Assembly: GCA_951812575.1 (NCBI GenBank)
Contig: OX638322.1
Location: forward strand, 1-64,000
DNA: 64,000 nucleotides
Direction of reading: 5' to 3'
From: Candidatus Binatia bacterium
GTDB taxonomy: Bacteria > Desulfobacterota > Binatia > Bin18
Made by a program: the position numbers and the translations under genes
Notes under the pieces: model-generated
The model's input: only the letters and a program-made list of their open reading frames with translations
Database searches by the model: none
What the model was told of the DNA's origin: nothing
Shown here: one piece after another, positions 38,393 to 46,220 of the stretch
Layout of the letters: each line of letters opens with the position of its first letter
How positions within the stretch are numbered: the first letter of the stretch is position 1

Positions 38393-39627
38393 ACCGCTCG
38401 AAGCTTTTTCCCCGCCGGCTCGGCCTGTCCTGAGCCAGGTCGAAGGGCCGGAGCGCTGGCGCCGCCAAAGGCTTTACGGATACCGCGCACCGCCTGCCGG
38501 GTCCGATGCTCATTCTCAATCAAGGCAAAGCGGACGTAGTCTTCTCCATACGGCCCGAACCCGATCCCTGGAGACACCGCGACTTTGGCTTCCGTCAGGA
38601 GAAATTCCGCAAAAGCCATGGAGCCCATAGCTCGCAACGGCTCCGGGATTTGCGCCCAGACAAACATCGTGCCCTTGGGTTTGGGGATATGCCAGCCCAC
38701 CCGCTCCAGGCCGTCAATCAGGACATCGCGGCGAAGACGATAGCGCTGGCGCATGTTCTCCACGCAGTCCTGGGGACCGTTCAGGGCATGAATCGCGGCG
38801 ATTTGAATCGGCTGGAAAATACCGTAGTCAAAATAGCTTTTAAGCCGGCCCAGGGCCATGATCGCTTCGGGATTGCCGCAGGCAAAGCCCACCCGCCAGC
38901 CCGGCATGTCGTAGGATTTCGACAGGGTAAAAAACTCGACGCCGATCTCTTTTGCGCCCGGCACCTGGAGGAAGCTCGGCGGCGTATAGCCGTCAAAAAA
39001 GAGGTCGGCATAGGCAAAATCGTGAATGACAAACAACTTATGCTCGTGGGCGAATTCTACGACGCGCGTAAAAAATTCAAGGTCCACAACGGCGGTCGTC
39101 GGATTATGCGGGAAGCACAGCAGCAAGACCTTGGGCCGCGGCCAGCACTGCTGAACCGTTTCCTGAAGCGAGGTAAAGAAATCTTCTCCCGGTCGGAGCG
39201 GAACGACCCGCAAATCGGCGTTGGCCATCACAATCGAATACTGGTGAATGGGATAGGTCGGACTCGGGCAGATGGCCACATCACCCGGCCCGAGGATCGA
39301 CAGCGCCAGATGGGACAGGCCCTCTTTCGACCCAATGGTCACAATGGATTCGGAATCGGGATCGAGCTCCACCTCAAAGCGGCGTTTATACCAGTCGCAA
39401 ATCGCCAGGCGCAGCTTATAGAGCCCCCGTGAGGTTGAATAGCGATGATTCTGCGGCTTGGCCGCGGCCTCAACCAACTTATCAACCACATGTTGCGGAG
39501 AGGGATGGTCGGGATTACCCATCCCAAAATCAATAATGTCCTCACCCGCCCAGCGTGCCTCCATTTTCATCTTGTCCAAGGTGGCAAACAGATAGGGCGG
39601 AAGCCGTTTAATGCGTGGAAATTCCAT
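38389..39627 (-). CDS. alaC: AlaC-type aminotransferase (class I/II)
   Basis: The 412-residue enzyme begins [18 protein letters not shown] and has [19 protein letters not shown] near residue 33, [10 protein letters not shown] near 171-180 and the PLP lysine K237 in [15 protein letters not shown]. These are features of the glutamate-pyruvate aminotransferase AlaC/YfdZ group, often linked to hom-thrC. The last 20 or so residues ([16 protein letters not shown]) come from a dispersed repeat read into the frame. It heads the threonine operon. Confidence 0.88.
   Translation of the reverse strand: MEFPRIKRLPPYLFATLDKMKMEARWAGEDIIDFGMGNPDHPSPQHVVDKLVEAAAKPQNHRYSTSRGLYKLRLAICDWYKRRFEVELDPDSESIVTIGSKEGLSHLALSILGPGDVAICPSPTYPIHQYSIVMANADLRVVPLRPGEDFFTSLQETVQQCWPRPKVLLLCFPHNPTTAVVDLEFFTRVVEFAHEHKLFVIHDFAYADLFFDGYTPPSFLQVPGAKEIGVEFFTLSKSYDMPGWRVGFACGNPEAIMALGRLKSYFDYGIFQPIQIAAIHALNGPQDCVENMRQRYRLRRDVLIDGLERVGWHIPKPKGTMFVWAQIPEPLRAMGSMAFAEFLLTEAKVAVSPGIGFGPYGEDYVRFALIENEHRTRQAVRGIRKAFGGASAPALRPGSGQAEPAGKKLRAV
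38425..38447. repeat. Dispersed CCTGAGCC-GTCGAAGG-type repeat inside the alaC 3' end
   Basis: CTGTCCTGAGCCAGGTCGAAGGG resembles a short repeat seen in many unrelated genomes, whose other-strand translation typically reads FDxAQDRP. Here it lies within the last codons of alaC. Related CTTCGACTCCGCT sequences occur near 56.39 and 57.16 kb. Confidence 0.6.
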
Positions 39628-39688
39628 CAGCTCATCTCCGGCAGGGACTCCATGACTGCTAAGGATATAGGGGATTTACCGAAACCGG

Positions 39689-39976
39689 TCAAACTTGGCC
39701 CATATCACCATCTTGATGCCGGCGCATGTATTCCCGGAGTGCCGCATTCATCCGAGACTGGTACCTCCCTTCCTGGGATCGGAACCAAGCAATGATGTCA
39801 GCATCCACTCGCAGGCTGATCGCCTTTTTCACTGGACGATAAAACTTCCCCCGGACGGCATCGCTCCAGTCTGTACCCTCCGGGATATCGCTCGTATCAA
39901 TGTCTTCGTCCGGCAGGGCCTCCAAAACAGCCAAGTCGGTTTTTGTCGGAGGGGAATCTCTTTTAACCTTCCGCAT
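39689..39976 (-). CDS. brnA: BrnA-family antitoxin
   Basis: The 95-residue protein ends with the BrnA ribbon-helix-helix domain: KKAISLRVDADIIAWFRSQEGRYQSRMNAALREYM. The linker contains the family pattern TDLAVLEALPDEDIDTSDIPEG. It neutralises BrnT and represses the operon. Its ATG overlaps the brnT end by 14 bases, the usual toxin-first order. Confidence 0.9.
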   Translation of the reverse strand: MRKVKRDSPPTKTDLAVLEALPDEDIDTSDIPEGTDWSDAVRGKFYRPVKKAISLRVDADIIAWFRSQEGRYQSRMNAALREYMRRHQDGDMGQV

Positions 39977-40244
39977 AATGTCTACGCTCCTGCTTCTTTG
40001 CTTTCCGAGCCGAGATGATTCGGATAACCTCTTCACCATTTTCCTCTCGGAATGTATGCGCCACAAGAAGGACGACCGTTCCTCCCACCAAGCCGAGCGT
40101 TTGCCGCCGCTGTTCTCCACCCTCAATTCTGTCCGCCATGCTCAGGTTGAGAGGATCATAAAAAACTTGTTGAGCAAGCTCAAAACTGACTTTGTGTTTT
40201 CTCCGATTTGTCTGATTCTTTTTTTCATCCCATTCAAAGCGCAT
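39963..40244 (-). CDS. brnT: BrnT-family ribonuclease toxin
   Basis: The 93-residue protein starts MRFEWDEKKNQTNRRKHKVSFELAQ and ends EVIRIISARKAKKQERRHY, the conserved start and catalytic end of BrnT, a RelE-fold ribonuclease. All conserved blocks are present, so the toxin looks intact. It is first in the brnT-brnA operon behind a palindromic operator. Confidence 0.92.
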   Translation of the reverse strand: MRFEWDEKKNQTNRRKHKVSFELAQQVFYDPLNLSMADRIEGGEQRRQTLGLVGGTVVLLVAHTFREENGEEVIRIISARKAKKQERRHYAEG

Positions 40245-40274
40245 GAAATAAACCAGCTACAAAGTATATACATT

Positions 40275-40306
40275 TTTGTACATACAAACAAGGAAGTCAG
40301 AGTCAA
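40275..40306 (-). promoter_or_regulatory. brnTA promoter with overlapping palindromic operator
   Basis: On the minus strand TTGACT (40301-40306) and TATGTA (40279-40284) are 16 bases apart. The -10 lies inside TTTGTATGTACAAA (40275-40288), a palindrome with perfect six-base arms and a two-base centre. Its placement, about 31 bases before brnT, fits autorepression by BrnA. Confidence 0.6.
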
Positions 40307-40406
40307 CATCTTAAACCGGTCAAACCGCCGGGAGCGGAATCCCGTCCTCGACATCCATGGGTGGATGGGATGGATGATTGACACATATTACGTGTGCACC
40401 TAGCGT

Positions 40407-40637
40407 ATGAATGTGAAAATTACCCTGTCTATTGATGACCGAGTCGTGGCTACGGCTCGGCGTATCGCCGCCACCCGTGGCACCAGTTTGAATCAGCTTA
40501 TTTGCGATTACCTGGAAGAATTGACTCGCGTCAACGATGCAGAGGCGGTCATAGACCAACTCGATACGATGTGGGCGGAAAACGTGTATCGTTCATCAAG
40601 CCCGTGGGCCCGAGAGCAACTGCATGAGCGGTCGTGA
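40407..40637 (+). CDS. VapB-like/DUF6364 antitoxin
   Basis: The 76-residue protein has a ribbon-helix-helix start, MNVKITLSIDDRVVATARRI, then AATRGTSLNQLICDYLEEL, typical of DUF6364/VapB antitoxins that pair with PIN toxins. TTGACA lies 29 bases upstream but no ribosome site is evident. Its stop overlaps the start of a broken PIN-domain gene, the normal vapBC arrangement. Confidence 0.78.
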   Translation: MNVKITLSIDDRVVATARRIAATRGTSLNQLICDYLEELTRVNDAEAVIDQLDTMWAENVYRSSSPWAREQLHERS

Positions 40638-40758
40638 GTTTATCGACACCAATGTACTGGTGGACGCTGACGACGCCCGCGACCGACACAAGCCGATCCA
40701 CGCACGCGAACTGATACACCTCTTGATGTGGGAGCGGTCATACACCGCTGTTGCCTGA
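40624..40758 (+). pseudogene. vapC: Truncated VapC (PIN-domain) toxin
   Basis: The frame starting inside the antitoxin's last codons reads MSGREFIDTNVLVDADDARD, the exact opening of a PIN-domain toxin with its first catalytic aspartate. About 30 residues of similarity remain, then unrelated residues and a stop at codon 45. The remaining acidic residues of the PIN active site are absent, so the toxin is dead. Confidence 0.75.
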
Positions 40759-40803
40759 CGTTCAACAATTAGAGAAAGTGGAAAACGGGTTCGACCTCCA
40801 CAT

Positions 40804-40959
40804 TCATTTCTTCCCGCTGCTTCCTTTGTTCGGCGGATTTGTAGGCGGTTTTGTCGGGGATAATTCGCCCCTCTCAGGTTGATACCCACCCTTAACACGT
40901 ATGGGACGATGCACCAGTTGGTGCTGAGGAGTAGAGGCTGGTTTGTTATTCTTGCTCAT
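40804..40959 (-). CDS. Uncharacterised 51-residue basic protein coupled to the DUF6338 gene
   Basis: The ATG overlaps the TGA of the DUF6338 gene (ATGA) and GGAGAAAG lies upstream, so it is set up for translational coupling. The product begins MSKNNKPASTPQHQL, has a central RPIRVKGGYQPERG and a proline-rich, lysine-ended tail PTNPPNKGSSGKK. It is rich in P, K, G, N and Q and probably disordered. I know no named family. The coupling suggests a partner or substrate of the membrane protein. Confidence 0.55.
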   Translation of the reverse strand: MSKNNKPASTPQHQLVHRPIRVKGGYQPERGELSPTKPPTNPPNKGSSGKK

Positions 40960-41558
40960 TGACTTTCTCCTTCATAGGGCAAAAACTCTATCGTTCTAAT
41001 CTCTCCAGCGGCGATAAGAAGACCGTTTTCACTGTCCGGCACAGACCAAGTACCGTCTTCGCCAATATCATAAACCCATTGAATATACATATCCCGTTCG
41101 TCAGGGCTGGAAGACGTGAAAGATTGCGCACCGTAGAAACCGCCGAAACGGGTGCCATCTTTGAGTGTCACAAGAACCCATTGTTCAGGCATACTACTAA
41201 ACTTCCAGTCCCAGGCGGTCGGTATGGCATGGACAGGGTAGAGACCGAACCGGTTGAGAAGACGGCGAACAAGGTCTTTCTGGATGTTGATTCCGAGGAG
41301 TAAGCCAAGAATGAGAGGCCCAACAAAGACTAGGAGGAGCCAAATCAGTCTTGATTTCCCTATCAGATCGGGATCGACGAAAGAGAGAACCAGAGCGCTA
41401 TAGATGACCGTAACGGTCAGATAAGAAAGAATCGCATCCTTACTATTGGATGAGATTCTTCCGGTTATGAACTGCGAGCGTACTGATAACGCGATAAAGC
41501 CAGGAACAACGAAAACCAGAATAAGGTAGAGATTATTGAGGGATAGTAACTTAGGCAC
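40956..41558 (-). CDS. DUF6338-like membrane protein
   Basis: The 200-residue protein has three hydrophobic spans in its first half (YLILVFVVPGFIALSV, AILSYLTVTVIYSALVLSF, IWLLLVFVGPLILGLLLGI). A C-terminal soluble beta-rich domain follows with W-V-L-V-T-L-K-D-G-T-R-F-G-G-F-Y-G near residue 125. This layout fits DUF6338, of unknown function. A GTG start is chosen because AAGGAG lies ten bases upstream; nine more codons are open. It sits between TA genes and the restriction-modification gene. Confidence 0.7.
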   Translation of the reverse strand: MPKLLSLNNLYLILVFVVPGFIALSVRSQFITGRISSNSKDAILSYLTVTVIYSALVLSFVDPDLIGKSRLIWLLLVFVGPLILGLLLGINIQKDLVRRLLNRFGLYPVHAIPTAWDWKFSSMPEQWVLVTLKDGTRFGGFYGAQSFTSSSPDERDMYIQWVYDIGEDGTWSVPDSENGLLIAAGEIRTIEFLPYEGESQ

Positions 41559-41662
41559 GGTTCGACATCTCCTTACCCACCACACAGAGTGGTTACAAAA
41601 CTGATATTTTCCGCCTGACCATCAGCTATGTCCGCTCGGTGTGTCAAGACTTGGCGCTTCCC

Positions 41663-44600
41663 TCACCCCTCCACCTCTGCGTCCGGCTCCCCCGCCGCCA
41701 AGGCATTCAGCCACGCCAGACACAAGTCACGCGAGCGGTAGCGGCCATAGGTCGCCGTTTCCTGACGTTCGACAATGGGGAAGGTCGAATAGATGTAGCG
41801 CACGTCGTCACGATCGGTGACACCGTACAGGTGGAAGAACACGGCGTCGAGTTTGGCTCGCAGGTACAACCGGCGTTCCTCGTCCCACACAAAAGGCGGC
41901 TTCACTTCGCCGCTCTCATCGACATAGCCCAAGTCGCGGGCAAACGGGGCCATGTCGTGGGCGGTGTAGGTGAGTTCCAACACGGCAGCGCGCACGATAT
42001 CTGCGGCAGTTTTGGGACCGAACTGCACCGTGCCGTAACGGTCGGGCGGCACGACCGGCATTTGTTCGACGATGTACCAACTGATGTTCTGGCCTTGGAT
42101 CTTCTGCCGTATCACAAAGTCGAAGGGGAGCGAGTTGAGATTTCCCAATATCAGAGGAGCAATCGTTCCGAAATTTTCCTTAGCATCCTCCTCCGGCAAC
42201 AGAACGTCCATTGAGTGGCCGGAACCGGAGGGCGGCAGGCAAGCTGCAATAAAGGTGCGATTGTTCGTTGGCGCGGTTATCATTTTGTAGGCTATGTACG
42301 CTTGCAGATTTGGATACAGTACCCAAAATTGCGGATTGGGTAGCCAGCCTGGGTCCCCATGCTGGTCTGATGTTGAGGACATTGGTTGGCCTGGGCGATG
42401 CAAGTTGCTTGGATTGACTACAACGCTCGCAGCACGATGGTCGAAGGCTTGCACCATTTTACCCTCGTACAGCGGGAGCCATTTACCGCTCGGACTATCA
42501 AAATGGTTGTTGCCTACCGGATACGCCCCTTCCTGTTCTTCCAATTCTTCTCGGGTGCGGAACAGGTGCGAGTCGTTCGACATATGGAACATGGTCGCGT
42601 GTCTCACCGGCCACGCCTTAGCTTCTTCATCGCCGGAACGATCCACCAACACGGGCAGGCGTTCGTATATCGCGGCCGTCAGCTTAGCGTCGCGACTGGT
42701 GCGAAAGATGGACGCAGTGCCGGTGTTCGGGTTAACGCGGGCGAAGTCCTCGGCGGCCAGCGGGAAACGCCGTTCCGGGTCGTTGAGTTCGGAAACGTCC
42801 TGCAAAAAGAACGCACAGTGGGCCGGCTCGCTGAACGCTGTCGGGCTCGCCACAATTGCGCAGAACTTGAAGCGGCTGTCCACGTCCGGGAAGAACGGTG
42901 GCGCGTCGAAGCGCGTGCGACGGTTCTCGAAGTCGTACAACGCCCGCAACCGGCCTTCCGTTGCCACGCCCTGAAAAAACGCGGCGGCTGTCTTGTCCGA
43001 TGCAATGCCAGACGGTACGAGCAGGCCGACCATGCCCTGCGGCTTGACCAGCTTCATCGCCCGCTCAACAAACAGGGAGTACAGATTCACATCACCCCGC
43101 GACAACAAGGGATAGTCGCCACACGTCCGCGCCATGCGTGTGGCGGCTGCGGCCCGTTCGCTCGCCTTGGCAAAATCGTGGCTGAGCGGGTCGTCCTCCG
43201 TTTCTAAGGCGGCAATCTTACGCTTGCGGTCCGCAGCACGTTGGGCCAGGGCGATTTCAGGGCGGCGGGCCGCGAACCATTCGACCTGTTGCAACTTGAT
43301 ACGGTCCCAGGGCGGGTTGCCGATGACTGCGTCAAAGCCGCCGTCCGGCTCGACATCCTTCAGATTCGTCCACACACCGGGAAACGCCGCCTGCCAGTTC
43401 AGAAAGCGCTCTTCGGCCATGAGGCTGCGCGCCCGTTCCAACAACTCGGTAAACCGTTCGCCGTCGGGTGTTGCCGTTGAGACGGCGCACTGTCCCTGCG
43501 CAATGTCGAGCGGGTCGCCCAAGCGGCCCTCGAAAAAAGCGTGCAACGCAGCCGTGTCGTCACGGTCTTGGATATTCAGCCAGTCCAGGGCGTGCAGCAG
43601 CGACAGAAACGCGTCGAGCGGCGCAGTCATGGCTTCCACTTCCGCGAAGGTCTGGGCGGACTGGTGGGCCTCGGCAATCTCGGCGTCCGTCAGATGCTCA
43701 ACAACCTGCATGGCGTTGGCCGCGTCCGCAGCCCGGTTCACCGGCTCGTGGATGAACAGCCCATGACCACCGGCACTCATCTTCTCGATACCCTGACGCG
43801 CCCAGCAACCGAACAAACTATTACCGCAACGCAAGTGGTGGTCCAGAAAGCTCAGCGGGGCTCCCACGGTGAACGTATGCAGCCACAGCGACACCTTGGC
43901 CAGTTCGACGGCCATGGGGTTTTTGTCCACACCGTACACGCAGCGCTTGAGCACCATGCGGCGAATGATGTGGCGGTCGTCAAGCTGTTCCGCGTCTATG
44001 GTCCAGCCGCGCTCGCCGGCGTTGTTCAGGATGGTGGTGCGAATATCGTCAATCCGCTCGGTCAACGGCGAAACATAACCCTCAACCGTGGCCTGAGCCT
44101 CGGCAAGCGCGGCAATCACGCTGTCGGCTAGATAGTCCACCAGGCTGACCAGAAAATGCCCGGAACCCATGGCCGGGTCGCAGATTTTCAGTTCCAAGAG
44201 CCGCTCGGCAGGGTCGAGTCGCTTGAGGTCGGCAAGCCTGGCGCTCGGTTCACGACCCTTTTTCTTGATAGAAGAGGGGCGAGCGCTCCTTGCCCTGTTG
44301 GCAAAAGCCTCCGTGCAGGCCCCGACCAGCGGGCCGACCGTTTCCTTGAGAATCACGTTCACAAGATCGTCCGGGGTGTAATAACTGCCCGAGCCCTTGC
44401 GGGCGAACACATTGGGCCGCACGTTGATTACGGTGCCGTCGCGGACGACTTCGTATTCGAGCAGCCGTTCGTAGATTGAACCAAGTTGCTGCACGCTCAG
44501 GTCGCGGTAGTTGATATAGCGCCGTCCGTTTTCTGCCTGCTCAAACGACAGCGCGTCAATCACGTCAGCCATAACCGCATCACCCAGCCGAACAGTGGCC

Positions 44601-45757
44601 AGCAGCGGCGTGCGCTGCCGGTCGAACAGACCACCGTTATAGGGCGGGAGCCCAATCGAGGTATCGCCTTGGTCAATCGCCCGACACAGATCGTCGATGA
44701 TTGACCAGTAGCGGGCCGCGCTGGCTGAGAAGGTATCACCCTGGCTCTTACGGCGTCCGATGTCGCCCCGCACCTTATCGCGCAGGCCGTAATCGTCGTA
44801 GCGATTGTCACGGACCGGCAGCAGGTCGCGGTCCTCGGCATACAGGATAAACAGCAGCCGATAGAGCAGAATCAAGGCCGCATCGCGTACCTCGGGCAAC
44901 GGCGCATCCGGTGCAGCTTCGGCAATGGCCTGAGCCAGCTTGGGAAAGACTTGTTTGAAAACCAGTTCGGACAGGTCAGCGGCAACGCGCTCTTCGTAGA
45001 CGCGGCCCTCATCAAGAACGCGCTGGTGTAGCGTGCGCGAATCTGCGGTGGCCGGGTCAGGCAAAAAGGCAGCGCGGCGAAAGAAGAGCACGAACAGCTT
45101 GAGGCAATGGCGGCGCTCGGCCTCGGACAGCGCGAACAGGCCGTCGTTGTGGCCGGGCAGATTCAGGGTCGCCGCCAAGTCAAGCTCAAAGAATTGTTCC
45201 GAAACGGATCGCGCGCCAGCCCAGTACAGCCGCCACTTGGCCCCATTGATCAGCACGCCCCAACGCAGCGCGCCATTCGTCAGGTCGTCCACCCGCCGCA
45301 GATAGCGCAACATCTGAGTCGAGGGCGCGGTCTCCTCACCTTGTCGGTCGGAGCGCCGGTCAAGCGGGCGTTGCCAACGCTTGGACTCGACCACGGCAAG
45401 GCCGTACTCATAGCGTTTCCATTCCTGCCGGTAGCGGTTGGCGCGGTCCTTGGCCGCTTCGTCGGCAAAGAGCAAGCCGTCGGGCACATCGTCCCGACCA
45501 CGAGACGAGAGATTCTGCTGGCGCAGGCTAGCTGTCCAGCCCAAGACTCCGAGGACCGACCAGATCAGATCATCCTCTGTCTGGCTCTCGTTGGGGGTCT
45601 GGTCGGTCGGGAAGTGGTCGAAGACCGCCCGTAGCGCACCTTCAAATTCGTCCAGCGCAGCGTCGTCAACAGCCTGCCAGTCGGATAACTGCGAGATGGA
45701 TTCCGTCAGGAAATCGCGGGCAAACAGACTGCCCTGTACTGCGCTCTCAATGTTCAC
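41663..45757 (-). CDS. Type IIG-like restriction-modification enzyme (Eco57I-type N6-adenine methylase with nuclease domain)
   Basis: The 1364-residue protein combines an N-terminal PD-(D/E)xK-like nuclease, a methyltransferase and a C-terminal target-recognition region (~900-1364). The nuclease has PDG near residue 89 and V-V-E-S-K near 122. The methyltransferase has motif I CDPAMGSGHFL near 525 and catalytic motif IV IGNPPWD near 812. It would methylate and cut one asymmetric DNA site. No BREX, DISARM or Type I partner gene is adjacent, so it looks self-contained. GTG start with weak ribosome site. Confidence 0.82.
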   Translation of the reverse strand: MNIESAVQGSLFARDFLTESISQLSDWQAVDDAALDEFEGALRAVFDHFPTDQTPNESQTEDDLIWSVLGVLGWTASLRQQNLSSRGRDDVPDGLLFADEAAKDRANRYRQEWKRYEYGLAVVESKRWQRPLDRRSDRQGEETAPSTQMLRYLRRVDDLTNGALRWGVLINGAKWRLYWAGARSVSEQFFELDLAATLNLPGHNDGLFALSEAERRHCLKLFVLFFRRAAFLPDPATADSRTLHQRVLDEGRVYEERVAADLSELVFKQVFPKLAQAIAEAAPDAPLPEVRDAALILLYRLLFILYAEDRDLLPVRDNRYDDYGLRDKVRGDIGRRKSQGDTFSASAARYWSIIDDLCRAIDQGDTSIGLPPYNGGLFDRQRTPLLATVRLGDAVMADVIDALSFEQAENGRRYINYRDLSVQQLGSIYERLLEYEVVRDGTVINVRPNVFARKGSGSYYTPDDLVNVILKETVGPLVGACTEAFANRARSARPSSIKKKGREPSARLADLKRLDPAERLLELKICDPAMGSGHFLVSLVDYLADSVIAALAEAQATVEGYVSPLTERIDDIRTTILNNAGERGWTIDAEQLDDRHIIRRMVLKRCVYGVDKNPMAVELAKVSLWLHTFTVGAPLSFLDHHLRCGNSLFGCWARQGIEKMSAGGHGLFIHEPVNRAADAANAMQVVEHLTDAEIAEAHQSAQTFAEVEAMTAPLDAFLSLLHALDWLNIQDRDDTAALHAFFEGRLGDPLDIAQGQCAVSTATPDGERFTELLERARSLMAEERFLNWQAAFPGVWTNLKDVEPDGGFDAVIGNPPWDRIKLQQVEWFAARRPEIALAQRAADRKRKIAALETEDDPLSHDFAKASERAAAATRMARTCGDYPLLSRGDVNLYSLFVERAMKLVKPQGMVGLLVPSGIASDKTAAAFFQGVATEGRLRALYDFENRRTRFDAPPFFPDVDSRFKFCAIVASPTAFSEPAHCAFFLQDVSELNDPERRFPLAAEDFARVNPNTGTASIFRTSRDAKLTAAIYERLPVLVDRSGDEEAKAWPVRHATMFHMSNDSHLFRTREELEEQEGAYPVGNNHFDSPSGKWLPLYEGKMVQAFDHRAASVVVNPSNLHRPGQPMSSTSDQHGDPGWLPNPQFWVLYPNLQAYIAYKMITAPTNNRTFIAACLPPSGSGHSMDVLLPEEDAKENFGTIAPLILGNLNSLPFDFVIRQKIQGQNISWYIVEQMPVVPPDRYGTVQFGPKTAADIVRAAVLELTYTAHDMAPFARDLGYVDESGEVKPPFVWDEERRLYLRAKLDAVFFHLYGVTDRDDVRYIYSTFPIVERQETATYGRYRSRDLCLAWLNALAAGEPDAEVEG

Positions 45758-45820
45758 GTGCCCAGATTCCTTGTGTCGTTACGGCTTGTACTTTTTTACG
45801 GTGAATTGTATCGAATCAAC

Positions 45821-46018
45821 ATGAAGACTGATGAGGGACGCATATTCCGAGCCCATCGGAAACTGCTGGCCAGAGAAGCCAAGGCGCTGGTCGCCGAACA
45901 AGCCAGCGTGGAGCAATCATTCACGCCCATCGGTCCACCTCTACCTGCGACTCCAACGATGGACGAGAACGGGAATTTGATTCGGGAGGAATCTCAGAGC
46001 AAGTCAGAAACCCGCTGA
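45821..46018 (+). CDS. Small hypothetical protein, doubtful
   Basis: A 65-codon frame, starting MKTDEGRIFRAHRKLLAREA, lies divergent from the restriction-modification gene. It is charged and helical in the first half and ends PTMDENGNLIREES. No ribosome site or family match is apparent. It could be a chance frame or a small companion of the RM gene. Confidence 0.3.
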   Translation: MKTDEGRIFRAHRKLLAREAKALVAEQASVEQSFTPIGPPLPATPTMDENGNLIREESQSKSETR

Positions 46019-46097
46019 AACCTAGATTGTTCCCCTCTCGAACACTATCCGTCTCAACGCCTAACCTAGAACAAATAATGATACTGTGTAGCCACCC

Positions 46098-46163
46098 GTC
46101 ATTCCTGCAAAAGCAGGAATCCAGCCCCCCGACCTCTGGATGCCGGATCAAGTCCGGCATGAC
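46098..46163. repeat. Dispersed double-palindrome element
   Basis: Two hairpins are present: ATTCCTGC-aaaa-GCAGGAAT (46101-46120) and ATGCCGGA-tcaag-TCCGGCAT (46140-46160). The outer sequence GTCAT...ATGAC is also palindromic. This GTCATTCC...GGCATGAC pattern is a common interspersed element in many bacterial genomes. It fills the 200-base gap between the small frame and recG. Confidence 0.75.
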
Positions 46164-46220
46164 GAGGGCATAACGGCATGGCTACAACCCATCATGAAAT
46201 GCTCTATGTCTCAAACAGTT

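Noticed and set aside
40596..40898. 100-codon minus-strand frame over vapB/vapC
   Set aside because: It overlaps the antitoxin and broken toxin and conflicts with the better supported 51-residue frame, which has a ribosome site and ATGA coupling.
42386..43207. 273-codon plus-strand frame inside the restriction-modification gene
   Set aside because: It is antisense to the methylase/target-recognition region and has no family signature.
41663..45757. BREX PglX or DISARM methylase
   Set aside because: The protein has its own nuclease-like N-terminus and none of the BREX or DISARM partner genes flank it.
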